Below, piece by piece: positions 6,346 through 12,726 of a stretch of DNA of 13,376 bases. The position numbers and the translations under genes were made by a program. Source of the stretch: Actinomycetota bacterium (GTDB lineage: Bacteria; Actinomycetota; Actinomycetes; Nanopelagicales; Nanopelagicaceae); contig JAPLBI010000056.1 in assembly GCA_026392815.1 (NCBI GenBank), positions 1 through 13,376 of the forward strand. The letters run 5' to 3'. Every line of letters begins with the position of its first letter. The first letter of the stretch is position 1. The notes under the pieces were generated by a model. That model was not told where the DNA came from. It ran no database searches and was given only the letters and a program-made list of their open reading frames with translations.

Positions 6346-7314
6346 TTAATTACTTACTTCTTGGTTATGTCGCAGTGCAAATTCATTAGCTAACTCAAGA
6401 TCAGCAACTGCCTTGAGCGCAAAGGTTTCAACGATTGGTACCGCACGCTTCAATAAGGCAACTGACTTGAGCGCAAAAGTTTCAACTATTGGCACTGCGC
6501 GCTTTAAGAGACCGACCAAAGTTCCAGCAGGTGGAACTTCCAGCGCGCCAGATACGTTCTCAGAGAGCGTTGTCATACAGAGATCCCAACGAACTGGGTT
6601 AGAGATCTGCGCGACGATGCGATCTAAGATTTCTCGTCCATCGCGAATTACCGCACCATCTTTATTGGAAATAACGCCACACTTTGGATCTCGAACTTCA
6701 AGTGAAGCGGCAATTGCGCGAAGCGGTGCTACGGCAGGTTCCATAAAAGAAGTGTGAAATGCGCCAGCTACAGCAAGTGCGCGCACGCGTGCGCCTTCGG
6801 GCGCTAGTTGAGCAAGCGCATCTAAATCTCCCGCAGCAACAATTTGACCCGCGCCGTTATCGTTTGCAGCAACTAATCCAAGATCTGCAATTGCGCGATG
6901 TACGACTTCACGATCTCCACCCAAGACCGCCGCCATACCAGCTGGCGTAACGGCAGCGGCCTTCGCCATCTCAATTCCACGAGCACGCACTAACTTCATC
7001 GCATCTAAGTCGTTAATAACTCCAGCTAGGGCAGCAGCGGTAATTTCACCAACTGAATGACCTGCGACAAATGCAAAGTTATTTTCTTTATTTAGTGCGC
7101 GCGCACCAAGCAAGCCTGCAGCAACGATTAGCGGTTGTGCATTGGCAGTATCTTTAATTTCATCGGCATCTGCGGTTGTTCCAAGGCGAACTAGATCAAG
7201 TCCGATCTCATGCGACCATTGCTGCACGAGGAGCTTGGCTGCAGGCTCTTCAATCCAAGGAGCCAACATTCCTGGCGACTGAGCACCTTGTCCGGGTGCA
7301 ACTAATGCGAGCAT
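6346..7314 (-). CDS. fabD: Malonyl-CoA:ACP malonyltransferase with duplicated C-terminal segment
   Basis: A 322-residue acyltransferase that moves malonate from CoA to ACP. Motifs are GQGAQSPGM (8-16, oxyanion-hole Gln9), the nucleophile elbow GHSVGE (85-90, Ser87), Arg112 in VRARGIEM, which binds the malonyl carboxylate, and catalytic His187 in AFHTSFM. The C-terminal end is unusual. The segment LLKRAVPIVETFALKSVA (269-286) is followed at once by an almost identical second copy (287-304), where other FabD proteins have a single GL.KR...-type strand and loop. The active site is unaffected. It is the first gene of the fab operon. There is no Shine-Dalgarno; a -10-like TAAAAT ends seven bases before the ATG, so a leaderless mRNA is likely. 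Identity is certain; the effect of the duplication is unknown. Confidence 0.95.
   Translation of the reverse strand: MLALVAPGQGAQSPGMLAPWIEEPAAKLLVQQWSHEIGLDLVRLGTTADADEIKDTANAQPLIVAAGLLGARALNKENNFAFVAGHSVGEITAAALAGVINDLDAMKLVRARGIEMAKAAAVTPAGMAAVLGGDREVVHRAIADLGLVAANDNGAGQIVAAGDLDALAQLAPEGARVRALAVAGAFHTSFMEPAVAPLRAIAASLEVRDPKCGVISNKDGAVIRDGREILDRIVAQISNPVRWDLCMTTLSENVSGALEVPPAGTLVGLLKRAVPIVETFALKSVALLKRAVPIVETFALKAVADLELANEFALRHNQEVSN
6403..6510 (-). repeat. 54-bp in-frame tandem duplication within fabD
   Basis: Two adjacent 54-base units, 6457-6510 (codons 269-286) and 6403-6456 (codons 287-304). They agree at 44 of 54 bases, but the encoded 18-residue units differ at one residue only (Ser284 against Ala302). 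Nine codons differ and eight of those changes are synonymous. This pattern points to an old duplication kept under protein-level selection, not a recent slippage or an assembly error. Confidence 0.93.
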
Positions 7315-7321
7315 GGTTCAG

Positions 7322-7327
7322 ATTTTA
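7322..7327 (-). promoter_or_regulatory. -10-like TAAAAT of the fab operon
   Basis: On the leftward strand TAAAAT is followed by seven bases and then the fabD ATG, which would place the transcript start at or near the initiation codon. There is no Shine-Dalgarno before fabD, consistent with a leaderless mRNA. The candidate operator at 7343-7354 would then cover the -35 region. A second, weaker -10 option, TATAAA (complement at 7363-7368), would give a leader of about 40 bases. Confidence 0.45.
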
Positions 7328-7342
7328 GGCGAGTCCACTCTT

Positions 7343-7354
7343 TACTACCTAGTA
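7343..7354 (-). promoter_or_regulatory. Candidate operator at the fabD promoter
   Basis: On the plus strand TACTACCTAGTA is an inverted repeat with five-base arms TACTA and TAGTA around a two-base centre. It sits 28 bases upstream of the fabD ATG, over the expected -35 position of the candidate promoter, and has a near-identical partner upstream of acpP. In other Actinobacteria fatty-acid genes are controlled by FasR-type regulators, but I do not recognise this as a published site, and no regulator gene is in the window. Confidence 0.45.
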
Positions 7355-7386
7355 CCAAGTGATTTATAGCGTGAGTAAATGCAAAA

Positions 7387-7560
7387 TTAATTGCGTGTTA
7401 CTAGCCACACCTGCGCACAATGCGCTGCCACATCTACTTTGCTGGTAGGCGGACGAATGATCGGCTCATGCGTCTGAACCGGAGTTGCAGCATCAAAGAT
7501 TCTGCGGAATGAGTGTCCCCAGTTTTCATCGGGCAAAGTAAACGGTGTTGGTGCGCTTCG
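7387..7560 (-). pseudogene. glgX: Out-of-frame true C-terminal end of glgX
   Basis: Read leftward from 7560 in a frame offset from the main glgX frame, 57 codons to TAA at 7387-7389 give a sensible debranching-enzyme tail. It contains SAPTPFTLPDENWGHSFRRI near its start and ends AAHCAQVWLV. This matches the normal family ending, in which an FTLP strand is followed by a Trp-containing strand, a DTA-like turn and a last hydrophobic strand. In the annotated frame these bases instead encode an unrelated, basic 39-residue tail. The piece lacks its own start codon, so it is a disconnected coding remnant. Confidence 0.75.
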
Positions 7561-9458
7561 ATAAATACAGTCAGACTTCGCTTTTCGCCATCTTGCCAGT
7601 GATCTTCGTGCATCTCATGACCGCCAAGAGAAAACCAGGCGATATCTTTTCGCTTTGTTCCGGCATCAACTGTGCCGGTAAAGAATTCGTGTGCAACGCC
7701 TTCTAGGTACTGCTTACGAATATGGGCAAGCTCAGAAACTGCATCGTAGAGATCTGCTTCTTCTTCATTTAACTTCCACTTATTTGCCCAACCACCCATG
7801 AAGCTTGCTTCGCTATCTTCCATAAGCGGGCTCATATCTCGTGGCAGCGAGTAACCATTATTGGAACCGTTTTGAGTTCGGCCGATTTCATCGCCCATCG
7901 TCATCATCGGCACACCAGAAGAGAGAAGCAGCGTGGCCGCCATTGATTTCTTTAATTGATGTCGATGAGCTTTAACTCTCGGATCATCACTTGGACCCTC
8001 AACGCCTAAGTTCCAAGAACGATTATCGTTATTTCCATCCGCGCTATCTTCTTGGTTTGGGCCATTGTGTTTATCTTGGTACATAACTAAATCAGCGAGG
8101 GTAAAGCCATCGTGTGCGGTGATGAAGTTAATTGATGAAGTCGGCCCGCGATAATAGAAAATATCGCTCGAGCCGCTGATTCGCGATGCGATATCGGCAA
8201 CGCCTTCGCCGTATCCGCGTGCTAAATCACCTAACCAGAACTGGCGCACCGAGTCGCGGTAAGCGTCGTTCCACTCGCGCCACGGATGCGGGAAATCACC
8301 TAGCGAATAACGAGTGACATCCCAGGGTTCAGCGATCATCTTAAAATTACGAAGTACTGAATCAGATTCGATAGCGGACATCAGCGATGAATTAAAGGCG
8401 GTATCGCTGGTGTAAAGCGCCGTTGCTAAATCGAATCTAAAGCCATCTACGCCAATTACCTCTACCCACCAACGAAGTGAATCAATAATGTGGCGCACCG
8501 CATGCGGATTACTGCTCGCTAAGGTATTTCCACATCCGGTCACATCAATGTAATTGCCGTTGCCATCTTGGCGATACCAAGCTTTATTGTCGATACCTTT
8601 AAAAGATAACGTCGGTCCACCAACTCCACCTTCAGCGGTGTGGTTATAAACGACATCGAGAATTACCTCAATATCGTTCTCATGTAAGCGATCAACTGCT
8701 TCTTGCAACTCTGAAATCGGATCTGCTGTTGCCGCATATGCGCCATGTGGTGCGCTAAAGGCAATTGCGTTATAGCCCCAATGGTTTTTCCGGCCGCGGT
8801 CCCAGATAGATGGTTCGGTTAGATAAGAATGAATTGGCAGAAGTTCAAGTGCGGTAACGCCTAATTTCTTTAGATGTGCAATCGTGCTGGGATGGCCAAG
8901 TGCTTTATATGTCCCGCGTTCGTTCGCCGCGATCTCTTCATTCTTTGCGGTCAAACCTTGAACATGCGCTTCGTAAATTAAAGTATTTGCCCAAGGAACA
9001 AGTGGACGATGTATCTCGCGCACCGAATGGTTTGTAACAACGGAATAAGGAACAGAGCCTGCGCTATCGCGATCATCGCGCACTGTGTTATCGCCGCTTC
9101 CAACTGCGTCACTTGCCACGTGTCCGTAAATTTCCGGAACATATTCCAACTGGCCATCTAGTTGATGGGTGTATGGATCAATCAATAACTTGGCTGCGTT
9201 AAAGCGCACACCGTTTTCGGGTTGCCATGGACCGTAGACGCGGTAGCCATAACGTTGTCCGGCCTTTACTCCCGCCAAGTACCCGTGCCAGATGGGGCCG
9301 TTGCGATGTGACATCGCAAAACGAGTTTCAACTAACTTGCCATTGACCTCATTGAAGAGGCAGAGCTCGATGGCATCTGCGGCGTTCGACCAGATTGCAA
9401 AGTTTGCTCCACCATCTGTAAGTGTGGCGCCGAGCGTTCGAGGGTCGGCTGGCAACAT
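7434..9458 (-). CDS. glgX: Glycogen debranching enzyme GlgX, C-terminus frameshifted
   Basis: A 674-residue GH13 isoamylase-type enzyme that hydrolyses alpha-1,6 branches of glycogen. The N-terminal CBM48-like domain starts PRTLGATLTDGGANFAIWS (6-24). The catalytic barrel has DVVYNH (268-273), GFRFDLA (339-345, nucleophile Asp343), IAEPWD (375-380, acid/base Glu377) and FITAHDGFT (445-453, Asp450). These are intact, so activity is possible. After about residue 635 (RSLTVFIEA) the protein leaves the family pattern and ends in a basic tail (RFRRMSRSFVRLPAK). The expected ending is in another frame at 7387-7560. About 20 residues of the usual C-terminal sandwich (the strand ending in FNAH in relatives) also seem absent, suggesting a deletion not divisible by three. 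The start is fixed by the family N-terminus. Its first 127 bases overlap the SGNH frame. Confidence 0.85.
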   Translation of the reverse strand: MLPADPRTLGATLTDGGANFAIWSNAADAIELCLFNEVNGKLVETRFAMSHRNGPIWHGYLAGVKAGQRYGYRVYGPWQPENGVRFNAAKLLIDPYTHQLDGQLEYVPEIYGHVASDAVGSGDNTVRDDRDSAGSVPYSVVTNHSVREIHRPLVPWANTLIYEAHVQGLTAKNEEIAANERGTYKALGHPSTIAHLKKLGVTALELLPIHSYLTEPSIWDRGRKNHWGYNAIAFSAPHGAYAATADPISELQEAVDRLHENDIEVILDVVYNHTAEGGVGGPTLSFKGIDNKAWYRQDGNGNYIDVTGCGNTLASSNPHAVRHIIDSLRWWVEVIGVDGFRFDLATALYTSDTAFNSSLMSAIESDSVLRNFKMIAEPWDVTRYSLGDFPHPWREWNDAYRDSVRQFWLGDLARGYGEGVADIASRISGSSDIFYYRGPTSSINFITAHDGFTLADLVMYQDKHNGPNQEDSADGNNDNRSWNLGVEGPSDDPRVKAHRHQLKKSMAATLLLSSGVPMMTMGDEIGRTQNGSNNGYSLPRDMSPLMEDSEASFMGGWANKWKLNEEEADLYDAVSELAHIRKQYLEGVAHEFFTGTVDAGTKRKDIAWFSLGGHEMHEDHWQDGEKRSLTVFIEAHQHRLLCPMKTGDTHSAESLMLQLRFRRMSRSFVRLPAK

Positions 9459-10267
9459 GGGCTCATCTTGCCCTGTAAGCCTTTAAATTGGGAAACTAGA
9501 AATGCAAATTTCTGGCGAATTATGAAGATTATCTCAGCAGCGCTAAGCAAGAGAAGCCCAGGGAGCAGATCGACGCTGCGCTTTAAAAACCATGGGGTGC
9601 CATTTTTTAACATCCAAATTATTGAATCACGACGGCTTCGGTTGTTAACAGCATCTATCTTAACTTCACCGATCTCATAACCACGATGGGTTAAGAGGTT
9701 GGCATATTGTGCAGCGATAAATTGATGGCCTAGTTTGCTTGGGTGCATACGATCCACATGCCATTTCTCGCGCGCATAAATATCCTGCAACGAGCGAGTC
9801 TCCATGAGTACTGCTCCAAAAGTTTTGCCAAGCGCTCTTGTCGATGCATTTACCGCGGCAACTCTACGACGGCAGATTCGCCCTATTAGATATGGCATAG
9901 GCACGATCTTGGTTGGATCATGAAGTTCAAGCAACATAATCGTGCAACCCCTAGATACAAGTTCTAGCAAAGTCTTTCGCAGATTCTCTGCAAACTTCTG
10001 TGGGTTGAAGTTACTGCGCAAGAGATCGTTGCCACCTACAACAACTGCTACTAAATCTGGGTTATGGAGCAAAATCTTGGGAAGTTGTTCCTCTAATACT
10101 TCAGCCGACCTTGCGCCCGGGCGAGCTGCGTTGATAAAGATCAGCGGTTCTCGAAATGATTTAGCTAGGTGATAACTCCAACCTAGGTTGTTGCCATGGC
10201 CGTCAGAATCTCCTACACCGGATGCCGCGCTATCGCCGATCACAGCGAAGGTAAGCGGCGCGCTCAT
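9332..10267 (-). CDS. SGNH/GDSL hydrolase with C-terminal membrane helix; tail overlaps glgX
   Basis: A 311-residue protein. The SGNH blocks are visible: AVIGDSAASG (8-17, nucleophile Ser13), NAARPGARS (46-54), VVVGGNDLL (75-83, Asn80) and HVDRMHPSKLGH (170-181, Asp172 and His175). It is thus an esterase or lipase-like hydrolase, substrate unknown. There is no signal peptide. A hydrophobic helix at about 234-250 (LLPGLLLLSAAEIIFII), followed by RQK, suggests a tail-anchored protein. Residues 270-311 are read from bases that also encode the glgX N-terminus in another frame; they are Ser/Met/Gln-rich and look like read-through after a lost stop. The functional protein probably ends near residue 268. 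It starts two bases after the upstream glycosyltransferase stop, so the two form an operon, perhaps acting on one glycan or lipid. Confidence 0.8.
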   Translation of the reverse strand: MSAPLTFAVIGDSAASGVGDSDGHGNNLGWSYHLAKSFREPLIFINAARPGARSAEVLEEQLPKILLHNPDLVAVVVGGNDLLRSNFNPQKFAENLRKTLLELVSRGCTIMLLELHDPTKIVPMPYLIGRICRRRVAAVNASTRALGKTFGAVLMETRSLQDIYAREKWHVDRMHPSKLGHQFIAAQYANLLTHRGYEIGEVKIDAVNNRSRRDSIIWMLKNGTPWFLKRSVDLLPGLLLLSAAEIIFIIRQKFAFLVSQFKGLQGKMSPCCQPTLERSAPHLQMVEQTLQSGRTPQMPSSSASSMRSMAS

Positions 10268-10269
10268 TG

Positions 10270-11424
10270 TTAAGCCGCTCTCAGAACTTGGAGGTTTGGC
10301 TTCTTACCGAGTGAAAGCATCTGCGAAATAGTTGAAGACCAAGGGAAGTTCTCTGCCTGGTGATGGCAACGACTGCGCAAAGTGTTATCTGTCTTCAACT
10401 TACCAATTAGCGTTTCGATTGCATCAGCAAAGTCAGATCCGTTATTTGCCGCCACTTGCCCAACGAAATCTGCAGAGCCAACACTGTCAATGAGGAGGAA
10501 TTCACCGACCGCACTTGTTGCCGAGGCAACAACCGGTGTTCCGCTAGCTAAAGATTCAAGGGCCGATAAGCAGAAAGTCTCGATTGGTCCAGGTGCAATT
10601 GAGATATCGGCTGAAGCAACAACCGATGCGAGATATTTCTTATCGGAGATATAACCGAGAAATGTTACAGGAATATCACGGGAAGATTCGTAAAGTTTCT
10701 TATGTAGCGGCCCAGTTCCAACATAGATCAAACGCGCATTAACTCCGCGCTTTAAAAGTTCTCGTAGCGCTTGGATTGATCGCTCTGGCTTCTTCTCCGG
10801 TGAAAGTCTTCCGCAATGGACGAGAAGTATCTCGCCACCCTTTAATAGTTTGGTGCGAAGCTCAAGATCGCGATTCTTTGGTGAGAAGGTCTTTAGGTCA
10901 ACGCCCAATGGAACTTGAATTAAGTTCTTAGTTCCTATGGCGAGAAATTCTGAAGAGGCAAATTTCGTTGTTGCAATTACATAGTCAAATGATTTGGCTA
11001 GCCGTTGGTTATGCCAGGCAACGAACTTCTTGGCCGAAAATGGTAGGTAAGTCTTGATTAACCCGCGCAAAGTTTCGTGGCTAAATACCAAAGTTGTGAT
11101 CTTGCGGGATTTTGCCCATCGTCCAACGCTGGAAAGAGTAAATCGATCAGATACTTCGATGCGATCAGGTGAAAGCGCAAGCAACATATTTCTAATCTGA
11201 CGATTTGATTTAATGATGCGGTATCCACCTGTAAAGGGAATAAGTAGAGATGGAACTGTAATTCTGGTGCCATGCGGCGTCTTTTCATGATGAAGGCCTG
11301 CGCCCGGAACTATGTAGGTGAATTCATGGCCCTGGCTTGTGTATCCAGTGCCGAGATTATGAAGCGTGGTCTTTATGCCACCGGACTTAGGGCCATAGAA
11401 ATTGGCGATGTGGATAATCTTCAT
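10270..11424 (-). CDS. GT4-family glycosyltransferase
   Basis: A 384-residue GT-B enzyme of family GT4 (retaining). The N-terminal acceptor domain opens MKIIHIANFYGPKSGGIKTTL, with the Gly-Gly loop at 15-16. The donor-binding C-domain carries VPLGVDLKTFSP (171-182), CGRLSPEKKP (204-213) and the E-x7-E motif ETFCLSALE (Glu282 and Glu290), which contacts the nucleotide sugar. No signal peptide; such enzymes act on the cytoplasmic face of the membrane. Its ATG overlaps the stop of the MgtA-like gene in an ATGA, so the pair is translationally coupled, and the SGNH gene follows two bases later. Relatives make mannosylated or glucosylated lipids and polysaccharides. Donor and acceptor cannot be assigned from the sequence. 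Confidence 0.88.
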   Translation of the reverse strand: MKIIHIANFYGPKSGGIKTTLHNLGTGYTSQGHEFTYIVPGAGLHHEKTPHGTRITVPSLLIPFTGGYRIIKSNRQIRNMLLALSPDRIEVSDRFTLSSVGRWAKSRKITTLVFSHETLRGLIKTYLPFSAKKFVAWHNQRLAKSFDYVIATTKFASSEFLAIGTKNLIQVPLGVDLKTFSPKNRDLELRTKLLKGGEILLVHCGRLSPEKKPERSIQALRELLKRGVNARLIYVGTGPLHKKLYESSRDIPVTFLGYISDKKYLASVVASADISIAPGPIETFCLSALESLASGTPVVASATSAVGEFLLIDSVGSADFVGQVAANNGSDFADAIETLIGKLKTDNTLRSRCHHQAENFPWSSTISQMLSLGKKPNLQVLRAA

Positions 11425-12596
11425 GCGACCAGATCTTTCTGTGATGCAACAACGCGGATAGTTTCTCGATAGCGCTTAATAAGTTCTTCATTTATCTGAT
11501 CCCATGTTCGATGTTCTACGGATTTACGTGCAGCTTCTTCCATTAGATCCCGCGCTGGATGCTCGGCAAGAGTGAAGACAGATTCCAAAAGTTCATGTGA
11601 GTTTGCAGTGTCGATTAAAAGCCCGGTTTTCCCATGCTCAATCAGATCTGTAGGCCCGCCAGTATCGGGGCCAACGACCACTGTTCCAGAGGCAAGTGCT
11701 TCTTGAATAGCCTGACAGAAAGTTTCGTGTTTGCCGGTATGAACAAAGACATCAAGTGCTGCTACATACCGCGCTAGGTCTGCGCCAGATTGATATCCCA
11801 CAAAGATTGCACTGGGAAGATCGTTTTCTAACTTAGCTCGCGCAGGACCGTCGCCAACAATTACCAATTGGAAATCTGGGTGGCGATCGATAACTTCTAG
11901 ATCACTTACTCGCTTCTCGTTTGCAAGACGCCCCACATAACCAACTAGATATTTAGGTGAAGGTTTTCTACCGCGGGTTGTTAAAAGTTCGCTGCGGAAA
12001 TCTGCATCAAATTTAGAAGGCTGGAAGTTTTCAATGTTTACTCCACGCTGCCAGAGTTTTACATTTTTAACTCCAGAGTTTTCAAGATCGCGGCAAGCCC
12101 AAGAAGAGGGTGCAAGAGTGAGGTCGGTAGTCGAGTGAATTCGTGCGACCCAGCGTTTCAGAGTTGCATGCGCAATTGTTAAACCGTAATGACGAGCAAA
12201 GCCTGCGATATCGGTTTGATAAACCGAAACAGTTGGTATGCCGGCCTTCTTCGCTAACCGTGCAACGTAATGGCCTAAGAAGATTGGTGAAGCTAGATGG
12301 ATCACATCTGGTGCAAAGCCTTCGATAAATGGCTCAAGTGTTCGCTGTGGAAGTCCCATCGGAATCAACTTCTTCATATCGATACTTGGAACGAGCTTGA
12401 TTTTGTATCCGCAATATTCCTTTGGCGCGTTCTCGCTCTCAGGTGCAATTACCAGCACTTGATGTCCTTGTGATCTGCAGAATTCAAGAAGGCGAAGTAC
12501 TGAGTTGGTCACGCCATTTACTTGGGGGAGGAAGGCCTCTGTTACGACAAGTATGCGCAGCGGGTTCGCAACCTTGTTCTCCAATATCTCCAACAT
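11421..12596 (-). CDS. GT4 glycosyltransferase, MgtA-like (alpha-mannosyltransferase)
   Basis: A 391-residue GT-B enzyme. The N-domain has VVTEAFLPQVNGVTNSVLRL (17-36), then DVIHLASPIFLGHY (97-110) and VSVYQTDIAGFARHYGL (123-139). This series is characteristic of the actinobacterial MgtA group (Corynebacterium MgtA and mycobacterial Rv0557), which transfers mannose from GDP-mannose to a glucuronosyl diacylglycerol anchor. The donor half shows WQRGVNIENFQP (182-193), GYVGRLANEKR (219-229), GDGPAR (248-253) and the E-x7-E pair Glu291/Glu299 in ETFCQAIQEA. The ATG at 12596 was chosen as the nearest ATG before the family N-terminus. A TTG 20 codons upstream is possible but has no better ribosome site. 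It is first in a coupled gene pair and divergent from etfB. Family is firm; substrate inferred. Confidence 0.87.
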   Translation of the reverse strand: MLEILENKVANPLRILVVTEAFLPQVNGVTNSVLRLLEFCRSQGHQVLVIAPESENAPKEYCGYKIKLVPSIDMKKLIPMGLPQRTLEPFIEGFAPDVIHLASPIFLGHYVARLAKKAGIPTVSVYQTDIAGFARHYGLTIAHATLKRWVARIHSTTDLTLAPSSWACRDLENSGVKNVKLWQRGVNIENFQPSKFDADFRSELLTTRGRKPSPKYLVGYVGRLANEKRVSDLEVIDRHPDFQLVIVGDGPARAKLENDLPSAIFVGYQSGADLARYVAALDVFVHTGKHETFCQAIQEALASGTVVVGPDTGGPTDLIEHGKTGLLIDTANSHELLESVFTLAEHPARDLMEEAARKSVEHRTWDQINEELIKRYRETIRVVASQKDLVA

Positions 12597-12726
12597 GATC
12601 CGAAGGCTGAAGGTTAAAACCGACTTAATGGAACCTGTGAGGTTAAGTGTTGGCAAAGGAAAGATGAAGTATTGGTTGAGGGTTTTGCCCTAGCGGAAAA
12701 GGCTACTGGTCGGTAACATCTGCGCT
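12597..12726. promoter_or_regulatory. Divergent promoter region between the MgtA-like gene and etfB
   Basis: This 130-base spacer must contain both start regions. Towards etfB, TAACAT at 12714-12719 is followed by seven bases and then the ATG at 12727. No Shine-Dalgarno precedes that ATG, so etfB is a candidate leaderless gene. Towards the glycosyltransferase no clear promoter could be chosen, and part of the spacer (to 12656) may be coding if the TTG start is used. Confidence 0.4.

Noticed and set aside
7413..7425. Hairpin GCGCA-CAA-TGCGC downstream of glgX as a terminator
   Set aside because: It has only five base pairs and no T-run, and it lies in the preserved out-of-frame glgX tail, where it encodes AHCAQ-type residues. 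Coding constraint explains it.
7540..7570. Programmed -1 frameshift in glgX
   Set aside because: No slippery heptamer of the X-XXY-YYZ type or clear downstream stem is present at the junction, and a piece of the domain also seems to be missing. A plain mutation or sequence error is simpler.
12597..12656. TTG start giving 20 extra residues on the MgtA-like protein
   Set aside because: Family members begin close to the Rossmann strand LRILVVTEAF. The extra residues show no signal or domain, and the TTG has no convincing ribosome site. It remains possible, so it is noted in the gene entry.
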